Assembly (NCBI GenBank): GCA_948470475.1 | Contig: OX419337.1 | Coordinates: forward strand, 36,476,536-36,540,535 | From: Galaxea fascicularis | Taxonomy: Eukaryota > Cnidaria > Anthozoa > Scleractinia > Euphylliidae | DNA length: 64,000 bases | Reading direction: 5' to 3' | Shown: one piece after another, positions 39,801 to 47,174 of the stretch | Position numbering within the stretch: the stretch's first letter is position 1 | Layout of the letters: the number at the start of each line of letters is the position of its first letter | The notes under the pieces: generated by a model | The model's database searches: none | What the model saw: only the letters and a program-made list of their open reading frames with translations | Told to the model about the DNA's origin: nothing | Program-made: the position numbers and the translations under genes

Positions 39801-41991
39801 TGCAGGGTCATTGTGAAATCAAAACCTCGCAAAGATAACAAGGAAACCAGACACAGCCAGAAACTGTGAAATACATGAATTCACACATGCTGTACTCTAG
39901 CATTATTCTTTTTATTTTGAATACTGATAATAATAAAAACACCTGATAACAATAAAAGACAATCACTTATTCCCTTAAACCTTGTTGTTGGATAGTAAAC
40001 AATCCAGTGAAGGGTTTTTTGAGGATTGTGTTGCATCCAAAGGGGTCTCTTTTTTTTCTGTCCAAGGCTTTTGACTTGCCTTGATGCTACATCTTTCCAC
40101 ATAGATTTAATTTCCTTGATGTCTTTGATGATTGTCACAATATCATTACTCATACATCAGGCCCCGGTTGTTCAAAGGCTGGATAGTGCTATCCACCGGA
40201 TAAATATCTATCCAGTGGATAGTGCAATTAGCTTTTCCAATACTTATCCACTGGATAGTCATTTATCCCGTGGATAGCGCTATCCAACGTTTGTACAACT
40301 GGGGCCAGTACTCCATTCCTGGAGTCTCCATGTACCCACCAAAAAATATAGGGTGTTATTCTTATGGGGAATAGAAAGAAATGGGTCAGAATAGACGTGA
40401 ATAAGAAAAAAAAGAGAGATGCAAGGTTGATCACCCACCCCTCTGCAGATTCCAATTTAGCGCCATACTTTCTTTTAACATGTTTAAATAAGGGAGGCCC
40501 TTCCCTAAGATCCAACACTGATCAGTAACTGGTAATTACAGATTGTGGCCAATTCACTGGGGCACAAAATACTGGAAGACAGGAACAAGGAAGGTAATAT
40601 CCTGTTCATTGATCACAAATTTGGTGTGATGTAACCCTAATAGGTAGAAGAAAGATGCTGTGTTTGTTTGATAATTCTTCCTTTAAGGAGCATGCATTAA
40701 TGTTTCTTTCTTTTCAGTTGCCTTTCTCCTTTTTCTTTTCCAAAGAAGACTTGGTTTGGTTCCAATATGGTTCCCAACACCCCTAAAACAACCTTTTAAC
40801 TGTCTTTAACAAGTGTTAACTTAATTGAATTCACCTCCCATTCGTAAGACCCCCTGATAATTTGTCACCACAAATGAGATTAAAGAAGAGATTAAAAGTT
40901 GCAGATTAAAGAAACATACTCCAGGTATTATGCAAATTTTTGGGTGATACATGAAATGTATAATCAACATTAAGCCCCACCCCCCAAAAAAATTATTTGA
41001 GAGTGTAATTTGTCTGACAGCGGTTCCGTTTCTTGTAAAAAATAGCCTTATCTCAATTTCAGAATCCATTTCCTGAGTTGTATTAGATTTGGTGGTGGGA
41101 ATTTAGCTAAAACAGGAAGGTCAAAACTATCTACTTCCTATACCTGTGCTGTAGCTTGCCATTGCCAACTTGAAAATTATATTTTCTGGTTAATTTTCTG
41201 CTTATACACACAACAAACCCATATTACTTTTCCATCATAAACTGGTACCAGACCTCTCAAAATTAAAATACAAGATTTGGTAACACACAATGGTCAAGGA
41301 TAATATTAGTTAAGTCCTATGATTCAAAAATTACTTTCAACGGTGTACTGATCACAACCAGTCTTGGAAAAATAGATATTGCAGCCATCACGGATTTCCT
41401 ATCATTGACACTAACCCGCCATAAAACATTGCATGACCTAAGAAAGATTTTGTTTTCAGATTAAGGGAATGTTCTGAGACATGCATGTCACGAGGCATCT
41501 TTTCGTAAAAAATCGCTTACATCATCAAGAATGAGTAAATTTTGAGTAATTTCCTTTTTCATTCACTCTATTACATAAGCTTAACTTGACGGCAGTTTTG
41601 CCCAGCAAAAACAAAATCTTTGCTCTTGGGTGAACTCCAAGGTATCAGATAGATGACTGTGTTTGAGAATCACGTGTTTAAGAATAACTCCAAAGACAGT
41701 GTAGATATAGCACACAGAGCAAAAAATAGCATTTCAAATTTCAGGATGGCAATGGCAACGAGACAGAAAAAAGACAAAAGAAGGCTTTATTTATGATATG
41801 AATTTTCATCGAATTTATGAAGACCAGAAATAAACTACCGCACAACAAAACAAAGCGTTTTGGAATATTTGTTTTGACAGCTGTTACTTTGTGTTCCGAT
41901 CGTTCATCAATTAAGTAACAAATAAAATAGTTAGATGAGTATAATACCTTCGCGTCCTTGTCCTTTTCCGGCGCCGAGTATTGGAAGCCAT
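10955..41991 (-). CDS. Class I bHLH-PAS transcription factor (HIF-alpha/SIM/NPAS clade), 14 coding exons
   Basis: A nuclear DNA-binding factor expected to pair with an ARNT-type partner. Exons, in transcript order: 41991-41948, 37290-37267, 26529-26336, 25598-25521, 24594-24514, 23985-23909, 23625-23536, 23124-22962, 17582-17470, 16709-16528, 15798-15692, 15308-15134, 14493-14321, 12705-10955. All introns are GT-AG and all phases join, giving 1083 residues. The bHLH is at about 24-87 (basic [14 protein letters not shown], then [20 protein letters not shown]). PAS-A is about 150-300 ([27 protein letters not shown]). PAS-B is about 335-445 ([28 protein letters not shown]). After PAS-B, a [17 protein letters not shown] linker resembles HIF-alpha. 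The bHLH is closer to NPAS3/SIM. The last exon (about 501-1083) is Gln/Asn/Ser-rich with a KRR basic patch and has no canonical LxxLAP or HIF C-terminal activation motif. One intron holds a 4.6-kb transposon. Membership of the clade is clear; the exact paralogue is not. Confidence 0.88.
13138..13440 (+). repeat. Interspersed repeat, copy B
   Basis: This is the second copy of the family at 6141-6400, sharing the same ordered landmarks, and lies in the intron before the last bHLH-PAS exon. It is slightly longer, with extra sequence after CATCCTTTTCTCAGCC. Its last 130 bp form an imperfect hairpin (TGGACTGAGTGGAG against CTCCACTCAGCCCA). Non-coding. Confidence 0.75.
14104..14232 (+). mobile_element. 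tRNA-derived SINE-like fragment
   Basis: The segment has a box A-like TTAGTTCATTTGGTAGGGC and, about 35 bases on, a box B-like GAGGTTTGACTCC. A body follows with GCCTGAACTATTTTCAGACTTC and CACGACTGCTCAAGCAGTG. This is the layout of a tRNA-headed SINE. The tRNA part is too divergent to be a functional tRNA. It lies in an intron of the bHLH-PAS gene on the opposite strand. Confidence 0.55.
17023..17401. mobile_element. hAT-like MITE (CAGGGCT...AGCCCTG ends)
   Basis: CAGGGCTCAAAATAAC at the left end matches the inverse of the right end (AATTAATTTTAGCCCTG) with a few mismatches. The interior repeats GGCCAGTCAACA-like and TGACTGGCC words in both orientations. CAGGG-type termini are typical of hAT elements, which make 8-bp duplications. 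I see only a weak AAAGG/AAAGC match at the flanks. Intronic and non-coding. Confidence 0.6.
18029..18034. repeat. Target-site duplication, left copy
   Basis: CATTTG immediately precedes the left inverted repeat, and the same hexamer follows the right one at 22615-22620. A 7-bp reading (ACATTTG) is possible if the terminal A of the right end is counted as target. Confidence 0.85.
18035..18068. repeat. Left terminal inverted repeat of the transposon
   Basis: The 34 bases begin TGACCTCTCACGCGAAAACG and end in CAAACGGGTT. They are identical to the reverse complement of 22581-22614. Immediately inward the two ends diverge, though both continue with CCGTTTGAAACGG-like or ATCGAACGG-like words. Confidence 0.93.
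18084..18410. repeat. Left subterminal array of CCGTTCGAACGG motifs
   Basis: About 13 CCGTTC words occur, many extended to the palindrome CCGTTCGAACGG. The order repeats as a unit of about 43 bp: CCGTTCGAACGG, CTTGGGTCAG, CCGTTCGGAAAAA, T-rich or ACCAT spacer. Spacing between motifs is about two helical turns. Such arrays are expected to be transposase-binding sites. Confidence 0.85.
18801..18821. repeat. Internal 21-bp direct repeat with CACGTG, copy 1
   Basis: TGTTGCGTTACCTATCACGTG here recurs at 21968-21988 with a single A/G difference, in the same orientation. Both lie inside the transposon, flanking the transposase frame. Each ends in the palindromic E-box CACGTG. Confidence 0.8.
20119..21885 (-). 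CDS. Putative transposase of an unassigned DNA transposon, 588 aa
   Basis: An intact open frame in the centre of the TIR-bounded element, presumed to cut and paste it. Visible parts: a Cys-rich start (C36, C38, C47), a helix-turn-helix-like segment around 113-140 ([19 protein letters not shown]), a TDLCLTC zinc-knuckle-like pair at C240/C243 followed by a charged helix, then a core resembling an RNase-H fold: YSFD320, [13 protein letters not shown] (D399) and KFGPDRCFG (D441). These aspartates are candidates for the catalytic triad; this is inference. I recall abundant uncharacterised animal proteins with the [11 protein letters not shown] motif (annotated as DUF7869), but no search was run. 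A second in-frame ATG ten codons in (MAECDQ) is an alternative start. No introns or stops are evident. Confidence 0.8.
   Translation of the reverse strand: MLNSLETFKMAECDQTDVLESEKIVAKVKKFLQDGCGCSQGRNGGQCSQQFSEEAVLSNLSNCLELSHGELDLVILVNIQAFTSIDFIGQKRSRSAPYSFLYQSRPICKEMFFNMYGISYSRFRRLKDHYEEHGISLRVHGNSRKLPHNTLPQAVAEDVKNFLSNYVEENAVLLPGRIPGFKKDDISLLPSSDTKMSVWRAFKRACEDTDKQAVCYTTFIKFWEQFYPNVVVAKPMTDLCLTCQQNTSKLLRSANLPDSEKAESVLAQQEHLNCAQTERDVYRNACEESKRNFEKFEDTIDLDEQHDACSLDTTIHYSFDFAQQVHIPCNPMQPGPIYFKTPRKCGIFGVMCEAIPRQVNYLIDEASEVGKGANTTISFVHHYLENHGLGETRVHLHADNCSGQNKNNYFLWYLAWRTIVQLHDSISYSFLIAGHTKFGPDRCFGMVKRLYKVTYVSSLYEFAQMVESSSTVGVNKVQLVGTHDGKVIVLVYNWSAFLEHYFTKLPNIKKFHHFRFSKDEPGKLYFRQYSTSPEQSTQLLKNPAILPPYELPSKLNPEGLSQERKQYLYREIRQFCKPGTEDLVAPAP
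21968..21988. repeat. Internal 21-bp direct repeat with CACGTG, copy 2
   Basis: This is the second copy of the sequence at 18801-18821, about 80 bp upstream of the transposase start. Its position makes it a candidate promoter element for the transposase, with the CACGTG E-box as the recognisable core. Confidence 0.75.
22195..22580. repeat. Right subterminal array of CCGTTC motifs
   Basis: About 17 CCGTTC words occur, spaced roughly 20-25 bp, alternating CCGTTCGAAATTTTT and CCGTTCGGCG/CAGCG types. They read in the same direction as in the left array, so the arrays are not simply inverted copies of one another. They end in CCCGTTTCAAACGGGTT-like palindromes next to the right TIR. Confidence 0.85.
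22581..22614. repeat. Right terminal inverted repeat of the transposon
   Basis: The 34 bases end GTTTTCGCGTGAGAGGTCA. They are the exact reverse complement of 18035-18068 and are followed directly by the CATTTG duplication at 22615-22620. Confidence 0.93.
24290..24412 (+). repeat. Retroelement-like 3' tail fragment
   Basis: GATGATGACTCTACTTCACC and ATATGACTCCTGGGTTCAAA, followed by CCATTTACAAC, match in order a segment at about 48910-49435, where the same words surround a MITE. This is probably the tail of a dispersed retroelement. No coding part is visible. Confidence 0.5.
24773..24803. repeat. (AAT)n microsatellite
   Basis: About ten AAT units. They are followed by TTTCTATAGCACTTTTTACA...AAAGCGCTTTATAAA, a combination typical of the tail of a dispersed repeat. 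Confidence 0.85.
24914..25140 (+). repeat. Inverted-repeat element with CGGGCCCG words, copy 1
   Basis: It starts GGTCCCGTTTCTCAAAAGTC and ends CAAGAAACGCACACC, with TTTTCGGGCCCGAAAAG near one end and ACCCCGAAAGTTTC near the other, so the ends are imperfectly inverted. The same family lies in opposite orientation at 51640-51850. Non-coding. Confidence 0.65.
32799..33053 (-). mobile_element. tRNA-derived SINE, family 1, copy 1
   Basis: Read on the minus strand, it starts with a box A-like GTCAGCTCAGTTAGTAGAGC. A box B-like GGGTTTAAAACCC follows about 40 bases on. Next comes a conserved body (ACTCAGGGTCTTTAAAATAA, AATGACATCTACAAACGG, TCTTCTCGGATAAGGATGAT, CTGTGGGACGTTAAAGAAC). The same order recurs at 48001-48250. 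Confidence 0.75.
33664..33791. mobile_element. Palindromic GGCCC-ended MITE, copy 1
   Basis: The ends GGCCCTGGTTGTTCAAA and TTTGAACAACTGGGGCC are inverted. The interior is built from GGATAGCGCTATCC- and CTATCCAGTGGATA-type palindromes. Sister copies lie at 40161-40306 and 61777-61923. Non-coding and intronic. Confidence 0.85.
33952..34109. mobile_element. Foldback element with TGTTGCAGG ends, copy 1
   Basis: TATGTTGCAGGTTAACATTT at one end and AATTTTTACCTGCAACATA at the other form an imperfect inverted repeat. Internal GGAGACAAAGGGATTT is shared, inverted, with the related copy at 47824-47993. Confidence 0.65.
35142..35157. repeat. Poly-C run
   Basis: Fourteen consecutive C bases after a CCCCCCATC segment. 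A simple repeat prone to length change. Confidence 0.9.
37267..37290 (-). CDS. bHLH-PAS gene: 24-nt micro-exon
   Basis: Exactly eight codons long (adding TKSTDNTR around the split codons). It has a strong acceptor (TTTTTCTGTTTTTCAG) and a consensus GTAAGT donor, both on the minus strand. Because its length is a multiple of three, skipping it would keep frame, so it is a candidate alternatively spliced cassette just upstream of the basic DNA-binding region. Confidence 0.6.
37291..41947 (-). other. First intron of the bHLH-PAS gene
   Basis: About 4.7 kb. It contains a GGCCC-type MITE (40161-40306). A CpG-richer patch around 37650-37760 has ATTGGTT (CCAAT-type) and CACGTGA words and could be a second, internal promoter driving the alternative ATG at 37349. 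No other coding exon was recognised. Confidence 0.5.
40161..40306. mobile_element. Palindromic GGCCC-ended MITE, copy 2
   Basis: GGCCCCGGTTGTTCAAAGG at the left and CAACTGGGGCC at the right, with the same GGATAGTGCTATCC / TATCCAGTGGATAG interior as the copies at 33664 and 61777. It is the longest-ended copy and preserves the full GGCCCC terminus. Confidence 0.85.
41948..41991 (-). CDS. bHLH-PAS gene: first coding exon
   Basis: It encodes a 14-codon very basic start, [14 protein letters not shown], followed by a split codon and a GTATTA donor. I chose this start because it is phase 2, joins the 24-nt micro-exon and the bHLH exon in frame, and lies upstream of both. A competing start is the ATG at 37349-37347, which would read through the micro-exon acceptor. 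That is less likely because an excellent polypyrimidine tract and AG precede the micro-exon. Confidence 0.65.
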
Positions 41992-42692
41992 CTTCTCCTT
42001 CTTCGAAACTCTTTGCGTTGCTTTTTCGCTGGGTTCAATCCTCAGTTGTTTGAGTACCACCCCAACGTGCTGCGTCGAGGGAGAGCTTTTTACGTTCTAC
42101 GAAAATATTCCCGGGAAATAAACAATTAAGCAGATCAGACGCAGAAAGCGTGCAACAAATTCAACGTAATTGGTCTGAAAAAAATTGAACATTCCCGCTC
42201 CAAGCAGGAAAATCGAGATTTGCATACTCACAAGCATTGAGACGAATTCTCGATGAAAAACTCCAAGGCGTGTAAAACTTCCCAGTCAACTTTTCCCTGA
42301 GAATATACGAGAATGGAGAACAATATATTCTCAACGCAAAACGTAACACACAGATCAACAAACGATGACGCTGCCGAAAGTTCTTCCGAATTCAAGAAGG
42401 AAACGTGACAGAAACCCACAAACTTGTTTGAACTGTCATTTTTTTTACATAAAAACAATTGACTTGGTGAAATAGGCGTGTCTAAAAATAGCGATTGTCG
42501 GAGCGCTTCATATATTTTCACTGTTAAACCGGAAACAGGAAACACAGTGTGACGACCTTTTTGACGGAAGTAGAATTCAAGCGTGGTTACATAGCTTTGA
42601 TCTGTTTTGCCCGCGTCGCACTCGATATACCTTTGTGGTGAAGAAATTAGTTGTAATTTTCACTCGTTTTTCCAGTTTGATATGCTGCAGAA
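41992..42692. promoter_or_regulatory. Shared (bidirectional) promoter region of the bHLH-PAS and ING genes
   Basis: Only about 700 bp separate the two divergent start codons (41991 minus, 42693 plus), so both 5' UTRs and core promoters must fit here or overlap. An ATTGGT (inverted CCAAT) word occurs near 42170. No convincing TATA box is visible close to either ATG. An unspliced minus-strand frame at 42228-42545 has no recognisable domain and is not called. Confidence 0.55.
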
Positions 42693-42698
42693 ATGACG
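42693..42698 (+). CDS. ING1/2: ING gene: two-codon first coding exon
   Basis: Only Met-Thr is encoded before a GTGAGT donor; the next exon opens with SSESAIS. The 5' UTR is upstream in the same exon. Vertebrate ING1 uses alternative first exons to make isoforms with different N-termini, so a near-empty first exon is a natural place for alternative starts. Confidence 0.75.
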
Positions 42699-45600
42699 GT
42701 GAGTTAATCATAAAGCCCAGTTTACCTAGAAGTACATATTGAACGGTTTAAACATAATTTATGTGTTCTTCCTTGCAGTCAAGTGAGTCCGCAATTTCTG
42801 CCACGGCGACTTACGTCGAAAACTATTTGGAATGTGAGTACAAAATGTTATTTACGAAATTCCTGTCCAAACTAGTCAGCAATTGAATATTTAGCAAAGA
42901 AACAGGCAAAAGTTCCCTTCTTGATACAGGCGTGGACTTGAAACCTGAAGTTCGCTGCTTGCCTGTCCTTCATAAAGCTTAATTAAAAAGAATCGAAATT
43001 ATTAGCTTAAGCTTGAAAGGTAGTATTAGCTATATAAATATGTTAAGTAAAACGGAAATCTTGGCTTACAATATTCCTTTCAAGTCAATATGTCTCTATC
43101 ACAGTTTAAAAGTCTCACCGCCCTCAAAACGGGACTTCATGATCATATGAAGAAAAACCAGAAAAGAGATCTGGCTCGTCTAGCTAGCGCTGCGGAACAC
43201 TTTTAACTCGAATCACTTACCACGTCAACGTCAAATGCCTTAAATCCCATGGATTTTGTTCATCCTTGTTTTGACTGTCGGATTGTTCTTACGACCACTA
43301 GTTGATGAGAAAATGCAGTCTCGGTGCCAAAGAGTTGTATGATTGAAAAAGTGAGTGTCACGCTCTTTCATTTGTTGTTCGGAAAGGTGACGCACACCGA
43401 CGAAAGTAGTGACGCCAGAATGTCACGCAGGATTTTGCGTACGTGATCTCCGCTCATCTCCTATTGTCCATTGTTGACAAAAAGAGTTGCCTGTTTTCAC
43501 ATGTAGTTCCAAGTGGAAAGTGAAGATCTGCCCTGTTTTGACCCTTCTTATTAAATAATCCGTTCATAGCAAAATTGTTTGCAAAAACTAAATGGATTTT
43601 TTTCAAGTGGCTTTGATCATGCAGCCAGCGTTCATTGAGAGGCATCCAGTTTTGTTTCGGTGAACAGCAATGTAGTTAGATGTTAATTTTCAAGGTTTTG
43701 GTCACCAGCAGATGTATGACATTTCTGATCCTTGACCTTATAAGTGGAGAACATTATCACCTTGCAATCATGAGATAGCCATAATAAATTTATGCATATC
43801 ATGTGAATTTTTTTGTTATGCAGTCATGACAAATAACACACTTCTTGAGGCTGGGGTACCACACCTCAACTCATGGAAGCCTAAGATCAAGTAGATTGTG
43901 TTTGAAAGACAAGGGTAGTATTTGAATTTAAGAAGGCTCCCAAAATATGAGCTACATTTTGCTATAGTTTGAGAGGAGCCCTTGTGTTTTGATATAAAGT
44001 AAATGGGTTTTTACAAAATCAGTATTATTCCCTTGACCTTGCTTGGCATGCACACTTTGATGTGAAAATGCCTTTGTGTGATAACCAAAATCTTACAGCA
44101 ATATGTCCATGTACTTTTCTTGTTAGTCTTTTCTTTTAGATAGGCTTGCAAAATTTTGAAAAGTCATGGAAACATCAATCTTGGGATAGTGTAGAGGGGT
44201 GGAATGAAAAACTGGAGCCTAATAAAGAAAACAAAAGATGCCCGTTTAAGAGTTATGGATGCTAAAAGGTTTTTGTGAGCAATCTGAAGTCTATATTTTA
44301 AATTACTCTCTGACTGGTTCTAGAAAATATAGACCCCCCTCCCCTCTGTACTTTTTTCCATATTAGTCTTTAAAAACCTTTCTTTGTCCCCTCCCGCTTG
44401 GAATTTCCTCTGATTTTCCATGGGGGGTATCGATATTTTCTGGGATGGGTGGTCTAAAATTAATCACTTTGGCACAAACTCTTTATCATGAACAAATTAT
44501 ATTACCTTGACTGGCAACAATTTCCTCTTCGGGAACCGAATGCTCGGACCAGTGAATAGTACTTTGCTAATCACCTCTGAGTTAACCAATCAGAACGTGT
44601 GAAATGCACTATTTACTTCTGTGATATAATAGTAATGTTCAATAAGAAACAAAACCATTAATGCAAGGATTCATTCTTTTGATGTTTGAACTAGGTGTGG
44701 AATCCCTGCCTGATGATATGCAGAGAAACATTTCTCAGATGAGAGAGTTGGACCTTCATTATCAAGGTATAATATCATGAGTTCAGACACTAAAAAAATC
44801 TACTGTAAATGCATGAAGCTAGACATGGGGAGCATGGTTGGCGCAGTGGTGAGAGTGCTCATCTTCCACCAATGTGTCCTGGGTTCAATTCCTGGACTTG
44901 GTGTCATAAGTAGGCTGAGTTGGTTCTCTACTCTGCTCCGAGTGGTTTTTCTCTGGGTACTCCAGCTTTCCAGGCTTCTCTCCAAAAACCACCATTTGAT
45001 TTGATTTGGTTTGATTTGAGAATTGTAAAGAATTTAGAATTGTAAAGATTTCAAATTGTAAAGCTTATTATTGGGTCCAACACTACTTACAACAGTTAAT
45101 AGTCTTCTTCTGTTATCTTCGTTATGTGACAGAGAGACTGAAGGAAATCGAAAGGCTTATCAACAATTATTTAAAAGAAAAGGAGCCAGCGGCTAGAAGA
45201 AAGTGGTTGATTCAGATACAAAGACGGCTTGTTAAGAGTCAAGAATATGGTGATGACAAGTTACAGCTTGTGGGAAATATGATTGATTTGGTAAGTCGTA
45301 GCTTTGTTACAGTGGTTTCAAAACAATCCAGCAACTGCTGGAGTTCTGCCAGCTATGTGATTACATGTTGCCGGTTACTCTGGTCATAGCAATCAGCTCA
45401 GGTCTTGTGACCCCTCACTTATCACAGCCGCCTACTTTTCCAGAGTCTGGCACCTACTTCAAGACATTTTGAAACGGTCCCCTCTTGTTAAGGGTGGTGC
45501 ATCCTGATTTATAACTATGTGCCAAAAGTGGATCTTTATAAAGGCCATTGAAATCTAAAGAGAAATTTAAGGCTAACCACTATACATTTTTCATATATTA

Positions 45601-47143
45601 ATACATGTATTAAATAACATGTAGCAGAACTCTGAAAAGCTGTAAAATGTACTATTGTTGCTTAATTACTTTGGCTTTTGTTAGTTTTAGTGTACTCATG
45701 CTATTTAGAAAAAAACACTCAGTCTGACTATCTGAATGCATGCACAAAAAGTGGCACAACTGTAAATTTAATAGGCAATGTGCATCATTCATGACAAATT
45801 CAAGTAAAAAAACAGAACTCAAGTAAAACAAAAATTTAAAGTGCTACTATGATCAAATTTTTACCCCTTGAACTTTTAGGTTTATCACATAGAATTCCAG
45901 GAAAGATTTAAAACGCTGTTTACCGTTTTCAAATATCTGCATTGGTTCCAGAGATATTTGAGTTTGAAAAATGTATAAAATATGCAAATGAGTTGACTGG
46001 TGACGTCACAAACTCAACTCAAAATTTAAATCAAGTATATAAACAGAACTATCTCAGTCAATTTGAAACAGAGACCATTGAAACTTGACAGGCTGATTAT
46101 TCTACAGGCAACACACCTACGACTATAAAAGAATTTGGTTCCCATTGCAACTTACTCTTCTCCAGTCCCTCCAACCTGATTTCAATATTTTAGTGATTTT
46201 CAGCTTGAAAAAAATTGAACAAGGCCACAAACTCGACTTAACATATTTATATGCTTGCTGGATCACACAAATGAGGCACCATTAGCAAATATCAAAATAG
46301 AATGCCAAAGGTGGCCAGTAAAGTCATTAATATCTGGGAGGTCTGGAACCCAGTATGTTGCCATGGTGACAAAACTTGTAAGCTCATTTTGTGGAACACA
46401 TCTGGTAGAATCTTACCGCAAAAAATCAAGCATGTCTGATAGAAATTGGTGGAGATATCTTTTTTTCATCACATTTGATTAAAATGTGGTTGAGTTTATG
46501 ACGTCATCACTTGGCTAATTTGCATATTTTAAAAACTTGAATATCTCTTGAACAAAAAGAGATTTTTCAATATAGTAAACAGCATTCTTCTTCTCATACA
46601 GACTACTTGTTTGTATTTTAAAATGGCTCAGAAAGGAAAGATGTAAATTTCGTCATAGTAGCACTTTAAATTTTGTAAAAGAATGCAATGTCTTTCAAGA
46701 GCGATGCAAAATGTCCTCGCCTTAACCCTAACCCTAGGTCTAGAGAGAAAACTAGTCATAAACTCAGAGATCAAAAATGCATCTTTCTCTCACCTAAAAA
46801 TTCTTTTATCATTAATATTCATGCCATCAAAGGTGTTACCTATTTGGGGTGTGCATTATCAGACAGTGTGTCTCATAGTCTATATAGAACAAGGCATTAT
46901 CCCTGTAGTGTGGTTAGCCCAAGTTTGTTTTTGTTTTTAGTTTACCTCTTACAACCATTACTTTTAAGTCTATGCTTTTCCTCCATCAACTTGGTCCTGT
47001 GACCTGCTAGGCCTTGCATAAATTTCCTATCATTATACTTGTCTTATTTGTGTTAATTTATTTATGTTTGGCATTACCGGTAATATTTATAATATCCCGT
47101 TGAAGCCCTGATTTTTTCAGGCTTCTTCTTTCCAGTTGCTTAA

Positions 47144-47174
<31 letters not shown>

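Noticed and set aside
42228..42545. 105-codon minus-strand frame between the divergent genes
   Set aside because: It falls in the presumed shared promoter/5' UTR, has no recognised domain and overlaps a shorter alternative frame.
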